Assembly: GCA_030681635.1 (NCBI GenBank)
Contig: JAUXRT010000109.1
Location: 1 to 8,923, forward strand
Source of the DNA: Reyranella sp.
GTDB taxonomy: Bacteria; Pseudomonadota; Alphaproteobacteria; Reyranellales; Reyranellaceae
Reading direction: 5' to 3'
Length of the DNA: 8,923 nt
Under the pieces are notes generated by a model. That model was not told the DNA's origin. It saw only the letters and a program-made list of their open reading frames with translations, and did not search any database. Positions 1-6,632 of the stretch are shown here, in pieces. A program made the translations under genes and the position numbers. Each line of letters opens with the position of its first letter. Within the stretch, counting starts at the first letter, position 1.

Positions 1-1169
1 GAGACGTCGGCATACACCAGCGTGTTCATGCTGGTGTATTGCATCGACGTGAAGAAGCCGAGGATGAAGGCCTGGACGACGATCCGCCAGACCGGCGTCT
101 CGCTGCCGACGGTCGCGAACGACATGATCATGAGGCCGACAATGATCGTGTTGCCGACCAGCACGTTGCGGTAGCCCAGGCGTGCCAGGATCGCCGGCAT
201 GAAGGTTTTCAGGCCGATCGAGGCCACCGCCTGCGGCAACACCAGTAGCCCCGACTGGATCGGGGAGAGGCCGAGACCGATCTGGTAGAGCAGCGGGAAC
301 AGGAACGGGATGCCGCCGAGACCGAGGCGGGTGAAGAAGCCGCCGGACACCGAGGCCCGGAAGGTCCGCAGCCGGAACAGGCCGAGGTTGAGCAGCGGGA
401 AGGCCGTCAGCGTCGCGCGGATGCCGTAGCTGGCAAGGAGAACCGCGGCGACGGCGAGCAGGCCCAGCATCTCCGGCCCGCTCAGCGTGTTTTCGCCGAA
501 GACTTCGAGGACGTAGGACAGCAACGCGATGCCGCCGCCGAACAGCACCAGGCCGGCGATGTCGAGCGGATGGGTCTTCTGTTCGCGATAATCCGGCAGA
601 TGGCGCCGGACGAAGTAGAGGCCGAGCAGGCCGACGGGAATGTTGACGAAGAACACCACGCTCCAATGCAGGTAGGTGATGATGAGTCCGCCGGCGATGG
701 GGCCGACCATGGGCCCGACCAGGCTGGGGATGGCGACGAAGCTCATGGCGCGGACGAGGTCGGCCTTGTCATAGGTGCGGGCGAGCGTCATGCGGCCGAC
801 CGGCATCATCATGGCGCCGCCCGCGCCCTGCAGGATACGGCAGGCGACCAGCATCTCGATGCTGGTCGACAGGCCGCAGAGCACGGAGCCCACCGTGAAC
901 AGGCCGATGGCGGTGGCGAAGACGGCCCGCGTGCCGAACCGGTCGGCCATCCAGCCGCTGATGGGAATGAAGACGGCCAGGCTCAGCGTGTAGCTCGCCA
1001 GCACCGACTTCACGCTGAGTGGCGTCACGTCCATGGCCCTGGCGATGGCGGGTACGGCCGTGTTCAGGATGGTCGTGTCGAGCGACTGCATGAAGAACGC
1101 CACCGCGACGAGCCACGGCAGCAGTTTCTTGGTGGCGTCGTCCGCTCCGGCGGGGGGCGTCATGACCAT
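1..1169 (-). CDS. DHA2-family MFS multidrug antiporter, EmrB/QacA/MdtD-like (partial, C-terminus off the left edge)
   Basis: This gene reads leftwards and is open to the edge of the window: 389 codons and no stop. The translation is a multispanning membrane protein of the 14-helix DHA2 drug:proton antiporter family, an inner-membrane exporter. Visible signatures, counted from the ATG at 1169, are FFMQSLDTTILNTAVP near residues 25-40 (DHA2 motif D1, with the membrane-embedded Asp), GWMADRFGTR near 72-81 (MFS motif A), CRILQGAGGAMMMPVGR near 110-126 (motif B) and GPMVGPIAGG near 152-161 (antiporter motif C). The wording FFMQSLDTTI, and SMNTL close to the left edge, closely resemble E. coli MdtD (about 470 aa), so roughly 80 residues are probably missing. 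The start could be ATG 1169 or the in-frame ATG at 1163. Neither has a good Shine-Dalgarno, and the frame stays open further upstream. It is divergent from the HAD gene. The substrate cannot be read from sequence. Confidence 0.9.
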   Translation of the reverse strand, partial: MVMTPPAGADDATKKLLPWLVAVAFFMQSLDTTILNTAVPAIARAMDVTPLSVKSVLASYTLSLAVFIPISGWMADRFGTRAVFATAIGLFTVGSVLCGLSTSIEMLVACRILQGAGGAMMMPVGRMTLARTYDKADLVRAMSFVAIPSLVGPMVGPIAGGLIITYLHWSVVFFVNIPVGLLGLYFVRRHLPDYREQKTHPLDIAGLVLFGGGIALLSYVLEVFGENTLSGPEMLGLLAVAAVLLASYGIRATLTAFPLLNLGLFRLRTFRASVSGGFFTRLGLGGIPFLFPLLYQIGLGLSPIQSGLLVLPQAVASIGLKTFMPAILARLGYRNVLVGNTIIVGLMIMSFATVGSETPVWRIVVQAFILGFFTSMQYTSMNTLVYADV

Positions 1170-1201
1170 ATACGTCACTGTGGCTGCGCATACCTGCGTG
1201 T

Positions 1202-1215
1202 TCAATTGCAATTGA
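1202..1215. promoter_or_regulatory. 14-bp perfect palindrome, candidate operator in the divergent intergenic region
   Basis: TCAATTGCAATTGA is identical to its own reverse complement. It lies in the 94-bp gap between the left-facing MFS gene and the right-facing HAD-FGE-sulfatase cassette, 33 bp before the MFS start at 1169 and 48 bp before the HAD start at 1264. An AT-rich perfect dyad in a GC-rich intergenic region is what MarR-, TetR- or GntR-type dimeric regulators often bind. No regulator gene is in view and I could not find a convincing -35/-10 pair on either strand, so the operator role is an inference. Confidence 0.4.
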
Positions 1216-1263
1216 TGCGCGGCTGCGGCCTAGTGCGGTAGAGTTCGGTATCGAGAGGTGGTC

Positions 1264-2268
1264 ATGCGCCGCAGAGCAATCGTCACGGGCCTTGCCGCCG
1301 CGGCCGTCGTCTTTTCCACCGCGCCGCCATCCTTCGGCCAGGCGGATCCGCTGCCCTCGTGGAACGACGGGCCGATTAAAAAGGCGATCCTCGATTTTGT
1401 CGCCCGAAGCACCGCTACCGGCGGGCCCGATTTCGTGCCGGTGGCTGAACGTATCGCCACCTTCGACAACGACGGCACGCTGTGGACCGAGCAGCCGGTC
1501 TATTTCCAGGTCGCCTTCGCCATGGATCGCGTGAAGGCGCTGGCGCCGCAGCGTCCGGAATGGAAAACACTGGAGCCCTTCAAGTCGGTCCTGGCCGACG
1601 ACAAGGCGGCAATGGCCGCCATGGGCGAGAAGGGCCTGCTCGAGATCATGGCGGCGACCCACACCGGCCTGACGACGGCGGAGTTCAGCAAGGCCGTCAA
1701 CGACTGGATCGCCACGGCGCGCCATCCGCGCTTCAACCGGCTCTACAGCGATCTTGTCTACCAGCCGATGCTCGAACTGCTGGCCTACCTGCGCGCCAAT
1801 CAATTCAAGACCTTCATCGTCTCGGGCGGCGGCATCGAGTTCATGCGGCCGTGGACCGAGCAGATTTATGGCATTCCGCCGGAACAGGTGGTGGGTTCTT
1901 CCGGCGTCACCAAGTTCGTCCTGCAGCCCGACGGCGTGCCGGTGCTGATGAAGGAGGCAAAGGTCGAATTCGTCGACGACGGCCCGGGCAAGCCGGTCGG
2001 CATCAATCATTTCATCGGGCGGCGGCCGGTTTTCGCTTTCGGCAACTCCGATGGCGACCAGCAGATGCTGGAATGGACCGCGGCCGGGACGGGCGCGCGC
2101 TTCATGGGCCTCGTTCATCACACTGACGCGGTGCGCGAATACGCCTACGACCGGCAATCGCACATCGGCAAGCTGGACAAGGCGTGGGACGAGGCGGTCC
2201 GTCGCAAATGGGCGGTCGTCGACATGAAGAACGACTGGAAGGTCATCTATCCGTTCGAACTCAAATGA
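1264..2268 (+). CDS. Exported HAD-family hydrolase (probable phosphatase)
   Basis: This is a 334-aa protein of the haloacid dehalogenase superfamily, whose members mostly hydrolyse phosphate monoesters through an aspartyl-phosphate intermediate. Motif I is FDNDGTLW with nucleophile Asp68 and acid/base Asp70. Motif II is FIVSGGG with Ser187. Lys243 is a plausible motif III lysine, and motif IV is FGNSDGD (residues 259-265), which would supply the Mg2+ ligands. The region between motifs I and II is long and mostly helical, resembling the cap of phosphoserine-phosphatase-like members. The N-terminus (MRRR, then about 16 hydrophobic or small residues, then SFGQA) looks like a signal peptide, possibly Tat-like, so it probably acts in the periplasm. 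ATG 1264 is chosen because GAGAGG at 1253-1258 lies 5 bp before it; an in-frame GTG at 1258 would overlap that site. The stop overlaps the FGE start by ATGA. Its substrate is unknown. Confidence 0.85.
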   Translation: MRRRAIVTGLAAAAVVFSTAPPSFGQADPLPSWNDGPIKKAILDFVARSTATGGPDFVPVAERIATFDNDGTLWTEQPVYFQVAFAMDRVKALAPQRPEWKTLEPFKSVLADDKAAMAAMGEKGLLEIMAATHTGLTTAEFSKAVNDWIATARHPRFNRLYSDLVYQPMLELLAYLRANQFKTFIVSGGGIEFMRPWTEQIYGIPPEQVVGSSGVTKFVLQPDGVPVLMKEAKVEFVDDGPGKPVGINHFIGRRPVFAFGNSDGDQQMLEWTAAGTGARFMGLVHHTDAVREYAYDRQSHIGKLDKAWDEAVRRKWAVVDMKNDWKVIYPFELK

Positions 2269-3224
2269 TGGACACGCTGCAGAATCCCGCCGCGTCGACG
2301 GCAGACATGATCCGCATCCCCGGCGGAACCTTCCGCATGGGTTCGGACGGCCACTATGCCGAGGAGGCTCCTGCCCACACGGTTGCGGTCGATGGTTTCT
2401 GGATCGATCCGACGCCGGTCACCAACGCCCAGTTCCGCGCCTTCATCCAGGCGACGGGCCACGTCACCTGGGCCGAGATCGCGCCCGACCCCAAGGACTA
2501 TCCCGGCGCCTTGCCCCACATGCTGAAGGCCGGCGGCCTCGTCTTCACGCCGCCGTCGCATCAGGTCGATCTGCGCGACTGGAGCCAGTGGTGGAGCTTC
2601 ACCTTCGGGGCCAACTGGCGCCGGCCCTACGGCAAGGGCAGCCACATCGGCGGCCTCGACGATCATCCCGTGGTGCAGATCGCCTATCGCGATGCCGAGG
2701 CCTACGCCAAATGGGCCGGCAAGGAGATTCCGAGCGAGGCGGAATGGGAGTTCGCCGCGCGTGGCGGCCTCGATGACGCGGAGTTCGCCTGGGGCGATGA
2801 GATGACACCTGGCGGCAGGCATATGGCCAACACCTGGCAGGGAAACTTCCCGATCGAGAATCTCAAGGCCGACGGTTATGCCCGGACCTCGCCGGTGCGC
2901 GCCTTTCCGGCCAATGGCTACGGCGTGCATGACATGATCGGCAATGTCTGGGAATGGACCGCCGATTGGTATTCGACCAAGCATACCGCCGATGCCCCCA
3001 AGGCCTGCTGCGTGCCGGAGAATCCGCGCGGCGTGGCGATGGAGGCGAGCTATGACCCGACCCAACCGGCCGTGCGCATTCCACGCAAGGTTTTGAAGGG
3101 CGGGTCGCATTTGTGTGCGCCGAGCTACTGCCGGCGTTATCGTCCTGCGGCACGCCATGCCGAGCCGGTCGACACCTCGACCAGTCACGTCGGGTTCCGC
3201 TGTATCGTCAGAGGAGGAGAGTGA
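2265..3224 (+). CDS. Formylglycine-generating enzyme (sulfatase maturase, SUMF1/FGE family)
   Basis: This 319-aa FGE-sulfatase-domain protein should oxidise the active-site cysteine of a sulfatase to C-alpha-formylglycine, using O2 and copper. The fold markers are in order: IPGGTFRMGS (18-27), the P-V-T-N-A-Q-F segment (51-57), PSEAEWEFAARGG (156-168), GNVWEWTADW (226-235) and a C-terminal KGGSHLC...SYC segment ending in GFRC (310-313). Cys284 and Cys289 align with the human FGE pair Cys336/Cys341, which separates a true FGE from relatives such as EgtB or PvdO that lack it. There is no signal peptide, so it should act in the cytoplasm before the sulfatase is exported. The start is ATG 2265 (ATGA overlap with the HAD stop) or the adjacent ATG at 2268. 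No strong Shine-Dalgarno is present, so translation is probably coupled to the HAD gene. The partner sulfatase follows directly. Confidence 0.93.
   Translation: MMDTLQNPAASTADMIRIPGGTFRMGSDGHYAEEAPAHTVAVDGFWIDPTPVTNAQFRAFIQATGHVTWAEIAPDPKDYPGALPHMLKAGGLVFTPPSHQVDLRDWSQWWSFTFGANWRRPYGKGSHIGGLDDHPVVQIAYRDAEAYAKWAGKEIPSEAEWEFAARGGLDDAEFAWGDEMTPGGRHMANTWQGNFPIENLKADGYARTSPVRAFPANGYGVHDMIGNVWEWTADWYSTKHTADAPKACCVPENPRGVAMEASYDPTQPAVRIPRKVLKGGSHLCAPSYCRRYRPAARHAEPVDTSTSHVGFRCIVRGGE
3211..3219 (+). promoter_or_regulatory. Strong ribosome binding site for the sulfatase, inside the end of the FGE gene
   Basis: GAGGAGGAG sits inside the last codons of the FGE gene, 6 bp before the ATG at 3226, which itself starts one base after the FGE stop. 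It fixes ATG 3226 as the sulfatase start, although the same frame is open further upstream to 3115. It also suggests the sulfatase is made at a higher level than its maturase, whose own start lacks such a site. Confidence 0.85.
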
Positions 3225-3225
3225 A

Positions 3226-5019
3226 ATGAGCGACAAGTCGAACAAGGACGACAGCAAGCTTTCAAGCCGCCGCAGGATGCTGATGGCGGGTACCGCGCTA
3301 TCCGTGCTGGGGACGATCGGCCTCGGCGCACCGGTTCAGCAGGCTCAGGCTCAGCAGACGCCGGCGGCGCCTCCGGCAGGTGGTCGGAAGCCAAACATCC
3401 TCGTCATCTGGGGCGACGATATCGGCATCGCCAACATCAGCGCCTACTCGAGCGGCCTGATGGGCTACGAGACGCCTAACATCGACCGCATCGCCCGCGA
3501 AGGCATCAAGCTCCAGCATTACTACGGCGAACAATCCTGCACCGCGGGCCGCGCCGCCTTCCTGACCGGCCAGCATGGCATTCGCACCGGCCTGACCAAG
3601 GTGGGCTTCCCCGGTGCGCCGATGGGCATGAGCCAGCTCGATCCCTCGATCGGCGGCCTGCTCAAGAGCCTCGGCTATGCGACCGGCCAGTTCGGCAAGA
3701 ACCATGTCGGCGACCGCAATGAATCGCTGCCGACCGTGAACGGTTTCGACGAGTTCTTCGGCAACCTCTACCACCTCAACGCCGAGGAAGAGCCGGAACT
3801 GCCCGACTATCCGAAGGACCCGGCCTATCGCGCCAAGTTCGGGCCGCGCGGCGTGCTCAAGTGCAAGGCGAGCGATCGTGACGATCCCACGGTCGATCCG
3901 CGCTTCGGCAAGATCGGCAAGCAGACCATCCAGGACACCGGGGCGCTGACGAAGAAGCGCATGGAGACGATCGACGACGAGACGTCGGCCGCGGCCATCG
4001 ATTTCATGAAGCGCCAACAGGCGGCGCGCAAGCCGTTCTTCACCTGGTTCAACGCGACCCGCATGCATCTCAGGACGCATGTCCGCGCCGAGCACCGCGG
4101 TCGCTACAAGCACGGCGACAGCGAGTACATCGACGGCATGCAGGAGCACGACGACACGGTCGGCACCCTGCTCAAGGCCCTCGACGACATGGGGCTCACG
4201 AACGACACGATCGTCATCTATTCGAGCGACAACGGCCCGCACATGAACACTTGGCCGGACGGCGCCATGACCTGGTTCCGCAGCGAGAAGAACACCAACT
4301 GGGAGGGCGCTTTCCGCGTGCCGTGCCTGGTCCGCTGGCCGGGCAACATCAAGCCCGGGACGGTGAGCAACGAGATCATGAGCCACAACGACTGGATCCC
4401 GACGCTCTGTGCGGTCGCCGGTGAGCCGGCCATCGTGGCCAAATGCAAGGCCGGCTACACCGCCAATGGCGTCACCTACAAGGTGCACCTCGACGGCTAC
4501 GACCAGTCCGCTTTCCTGCGCAATGTCAGCGGTACCGCCGGCAACAACAACGGCACCAAGAGTGCCCGCGACAAGTTCTTCTATTCCGATGACGATGGTC
4601 TGCTCGTCGCCATGCGCCAGGGCGACTACAAGTATGTCTTCTCCGAGCAGCGCAAGGAAGGCACGATGGCCTTGTGGGCCGAGCCTTTCACGACGCTCCG
4701 CCTGCAGAAGATATTCAACGTGATGCAGGATCCTTTCGAACGCGCCGATATCACGTCCAACACTTTCTGGGACTGGCAGCTCAACCACATCGGCAGCGCC
4801 TACGGGATGATGGACGAGGTGTTCCAGTTCGTGGCGACGTTCAAGGAGTTCCCGCCGCGCTCCTTCCCGCCGAGCTTCAATCCGGCGAACGTCATGGAAA
4901 GCGTGTTGAACGGCTTGAAGGAAGACAAGCGGCTGAAGGACGGACTCGACGTCGACCGCCTTCGCGGCGGGCTGAACAAGATGATCGAAGACCAGCTGCG
5001 GGAGCGCCGCCGACCCTGA
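3226..5019 (+). CDS. Tat-exported type I (formylglycine) sulfatase, arylsulfatase-like
   Basis: This 597-aa alkaline-phosphatase-superfamily sulfatase hydrolyses sulfate esters. The N-terminus has a twin-arginine motif SRRRMLM (14-20), a hydrophobic stretch and an AQA cleavage site near residue 42, so it is probably exported folded by Tat. KPNILVIWGDDIG supplies metal ligands Asp64 and Asp65. CTAGR holds the formylglycine precursor Cys105 and Arg109, with Ala where the canonical CxPxR has Pro. FGKNHVGD gives Lys158 and His160, RMH gives His281, SSDNGPH gives Asp335 and Asn336, and RSEKN gives Lys355. These match the catalytic set known from arylsulfatase A and Pseudomonas AtsA. The C-terminal region after about residue 520 is helical and charged and carries no recognised motif. 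The sequence belongs to a common proteobacterial group annotated as arylsulfatase; the natural substrate cannot be told. It ends just before a hairpin facing the convergent TRAP gene. Confidence 0.93.
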   Translation: MSDKSNKDDSKLSSRRRMLMAGTALSVLGTIGLGAPVQQAQAQQTPAAPPAGGRKPNILVIWGDDIGIANISAYSSGLMGYETPNIDRIAREGIKLQHYYGEQSCTAGRAAFLTGQHGIRTGLTKVGFPGAPMGMSQLDPSIGGLLKSLGYATGQFGKNHVGDRNESLPTVNGFDEFFGNLYHLNAEEEPELPDYPKDPAYRAKFGPRGVLKCKASDRDDPTVDPRFGKIGKQTIQDTGALTKKRMETIDDETSAAAIDFMKRQQAARKPFFTWFNATRMHLRTHVRAEHRGRYKHGDSEYIDGMQEHDDTVGTLLKALDDMGLTNDTIVIYSSDNGPHMNTWPDGAMTWFRSEKNTNWEGAFRVPCLVRWPGNIKPGTVSNEIMSHNDWIPTLCAVAGEPAIVAKCKAGYTANGVTYKVHLDGYDQSAFLRNVSGTAGNNNGTKSARDKFFYSDDDGLLVAMRQGDYKYVFSEQRKEGTMALWAEPFTTLRLQKIFNVMQDPFERADITSNTFWDWQLNHIGSAYGMMDEVFQFVATFKEFPPRSFPPSFNPANVMESVLNGLKEDKRLKDGLDVDRLRGGLNKMIEDQLRERRRP

Positions 5020-5024
5020 TGCCG

Positions 5025-5066
5025 TTCCTGCCCCTCAAGATTATTGGTGATCTTGAGGGGCAGGAA
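5025..5066. terminator. 17-bp perfect hairpin between convergent genes, probable bidirectional terminator
   Basis: The arm at 5025-5041 (TTCCTGCCCCTCAAGAT) pairs perfectly with 5050-5066 across an 8-base loop; a G-T wobble can extend each end. It begins 6 bp after the sulfatase stop, and the convergent TRAP receptor gene stops at 5114, so it could end transcription from both sides. Neither strand has a T-run after the stem, so it is not a textbook intrinsic terminator. It could instead protect the 3' ends of the mRNAs or be a copy of a dispersed repeat. Confidence 0.65.
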
Positions 5067-5113
5067 TGTTCTGCCTCGATGGATCTTGGCCGGCCGATGC
5101 CGTTCGTTTCGTC

Positions 5114-6112
5114 TCAATATTCCTTGGGCCGTTGGTCGGACTGGATGCGCTTCACCATGGCCTGCAGTCTGGGCTCGGGCACCAGCGTCGAATAAAGCGG
5201 CATCAGCGCATCGGAAAACGACTTCTTGTCGACATCGGTGATGATCTGCGCGCCGGCAGCCTCGAGCGCCTCACGCTCCAAGGTCTGGTACTGTTCCCAC
5301 TGCTGGCGCATGAAGGGCACCGATTCCTTGGCCGCGGCGCGGATGATCGCCTGATCGCCCTTGGACAGCGTGTCCCACACCATCTTCGAGAACACCAGCA
5401 CGCCCGGAGCCATGCTGTGTTCGGTCATGCTGTAGTACCTGGCCACCTCGTAGTGTCGTGAAGTGACGTAGGACGGCCAGTTGTCGGCCGCGGTGTCGAC
5501 CATGCCGCCCTGCAGTGACATGTGGACCCGATTGAACGGCAGTGGGATCGGCTCGGCTCCCAACGCCCGGACCACGGCCTCCATTTTATCGGACGGCTGC
5601 ACGCGGACCTTCAGGCCTCTCATGTCCGCCGCTTTCTGGATCGGCCGCTTGGCGCTGTAGAACGAGCGCGCCCCGGTGTCGTAGAAGCAGAGGCCGATCA
5701 GGCCGTAGTGCTCCAGGTCCGCCAGGATTTCCTCACCGATGGGGCCGTCGAGAACACGCCTCATGTGCTCCGTCGATTTGAAGAGGAAAGGCAGTGTCGG
5801 AACGATGGTCGATGGCACAGCATTGTTGAATGCCGCGAGGTTGACGCGCGCCATGTCGAGCGAGCCGTTCCTGAGCTGGGCAACGGTGAAACTCTCCGAA
5901 TCCTTGTCGTTCTGTCCCAGGATATAAATGCCGTGCCGGCCGTCGGTGCGGGCGCGAATGAGTCCGTCCATGTGGGCGACGGCCTGTACGGTCGGATAGT
6001 CGAAGGAATGGACATCGGATGAACGGAATTCCTTCGCCTGAATGGCGGTTCCGCCCAGTCCCAAGGCAAGGATCGTCGCGATCGTAAGCGGAAGCCGGCG
6101 ATGGCTGATCAT
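5114..6112 (-). CDS. TRAP transporter periplasmic solute-binding protein, DctP family
   Basis: This 332-aa secreted receptor is of the usual DctP length. A signal peptide (MISHRR, a hydrophobic core, cleavage after AIQA near residue 26) sends it to the periplasm, where such proteins deliver organic acids to a DctQ/DctM membrane pair driven by an ion gradient. Family features include QLRNGSLDMARVN (79-91), VPTLPFLFKSTEHMRRV (104-120), MRGLKVRVQ (164-172) with the conserved ligand-carboxylate arginine probably Arg170, GAEPIPLPF (185-193), SLQGGMVDTAADNW (199-212), and the FSKMVWDTLS segment (241-250). ATG 6112 is preferred over a start 15 codons upstream because AAGGG lies 7 bp before it and the signal peptide then has a normal length. 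No DctQ or DctM gene is in the window on either side. The ligand is unknown; a carboxylate-bearing compound is the family expectation. Confidence 0.9.
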   Translation of the reverse strand: MISHRRLPLTIATILALGLGGTAIQAKEFRSSDVHSFDYPTVQAVAHMDGLIRARTDGRHGIYILGQNDKDSESFTVAQLRNGSLDMARVNLAAFNNAVPSTIVPTLPFLFKSTEHMRRVLDGPIGEEILADLEHYGLIGLCFYDTGARSFYSAKRPIQKAADMRGLKVRVQPSDKMEAVVRALGAEPIPLPFNRVHMSLQGGMVDTAADNWPSYVTSRHYEVARYYSMTEHSMAPGVLVFSKMVWDTLSKGDQAIIRAAAKESVPFMRQQWEQYQTLEREALEAAGAQIITDVDKKSFSDALMPLYSTLVPEPRLQAMVKRIQSDQRPKEY

Positions 6113-6292
6113 GCTTCTGCCCTTCTTCGCCCAACACACTCGGCGACAAAGAAGCAACGTCGGCGCAAGGCATATGGTTGCAGAGAGACACGAACGATCT
6201 ACTCAGCCGGGCGGCGGCCTGATTAGCGTTCTGGCGCAACCCCTTGCGGCAAGTCAGCTCGGAAGAGTGCAATTACTTGGTTGCATTTGCTT
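6113..6292. other. Intergenic leader region upstream of the TRAP receptor, with a short inverted repeat
   Basis: These 180 bp separate the NIPSNAP stop from the TRAP receptor start, both on the minus strand. The gap is long enough to hold a separate promoter for the receptor, but I see no convincing -35/-10 pair. An inverted repeat TGCAA-N8-TTGCA lies at 6268-6285, just after the NIPSNAP stop and far upstream of the receptor start. It could be a regulator site or chance. No Rho-independent terminator is apparent. Confidence 0.4.
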
Positions 6293-6619
6293 CTATGGAT
6301 GAGGTCCCCAGGGCGCGGCATGGAGCAGCTTCACTTCCTGCGTCATCACCAGTGGCCGGAACTTCGAGGCGAAGCCTTCGGTGAAGTCCTTGTTCGCGAA
6401 CACGGCGGCCCAGTGGGTGCGGCGCGCGGCATCGTCCTCGAATTTCCAGAGATGGACGATCTGGTTGATGGTGCCGGTGTCGCCCTGGAAGTAGCCGACG
6501 AGGTTCCTGTCATGGCCGCCCTTCTGGAGGGCGGGGAAGCCCAGCTCCTGATAGAGCTTCACCGCCTCGGTCATCTTGCCGACATAGAGTGTGTAGGTCC
6601 TGAGTTCGTAGAGCGCCAT
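6293..6619 (-). CDS. NIPSNAP-domain small protein
   Basis: This 108-aa protein covers a single NIPSNAP domain, a member of the dimeric alpha/beta-barrel (ferredoxin-like) group. Typical marks are the opening ALYELRTYTLYVGKM (residues 2-16), the E-L-G-F-P-A segment at 25-30, LVGYFQGDTGTINQIVHLW (40-58) and the following W/F-rich helix, where FEDDAARR is followed by W69 and then F86. The length and absence of a signal peptide suggest a cytoplasmic protein. NIPSNAP proteins have no agreed enzymatic role; in bacteria they often sit beside oxidoreductases or transporters. ATG 6619 has AAGGA about 7 bp upstream and lies 13 bp after the SDR stop, so the two genes are probably one transcript with the SDR first. 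Function in this operon is not known. Confidence 0.85.
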   Translation of the reverse strand: MALYELRTYTLYVGKMTEAVKLYQELGFPALQKGGHDRNLVGYFQGDTGTINQIVHLWKFEDDAARRTHWAAVFANKDFTEGFASKFRPLVMTQEVKLLHAAPWGPHP

Positions 6620-6632
6620 GTCAGTGTCCTTC

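Noticed and set aside
570..1241. A 223-codon plus-strand frame within the MFS gene
   Set aside because: The product is mostly His, Asp, Gly, Arg and Gln, typical of an out-of-frame reading of a membrane-protein gene on the other strand.
1207..1244. Possible sigma-70 promoter (TTGCAA or TTGATG with a TAG-containing -10) for the HAD cassette
   Set aside because: Spacings and -10 matches are poor for every pairing I tried, so no promoter is claimed.
769..2163. A 464-codon open frame on the minus strand running through the MFS start and antisense to the HAD gene
   Set aside because: It is rich in Arg, His, Gly and Asp with no domain, and both the MFS and HAD frames beneath it have clear family motifs. 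It is a GC-skew shadow frame.
3115..3225. An upstream extension of the sulfatase frame into the FGE gene
   Set aside because: It would overlap the FGE catalytic segment, bury the Tat signal about 50 residues into the protein, and ignore the strong GAGGAGGAG site before ATG 3226.
2247..3257. A 336-codon minus-strand frame antisense to the FGE
   Set aside because: The FGE on the plus strand has all family motifs; the antisense product has none and no ribosome site.
3298..4788. A 496-codon open frame on the minus strand antisense to the sulfatase
   Set aside because: Its composition (Val, Ala, Arg, Glu, Leu runs) mirrors the sulfatase codons and shows no motif. The sulfatase strand carries the full catalytic set.
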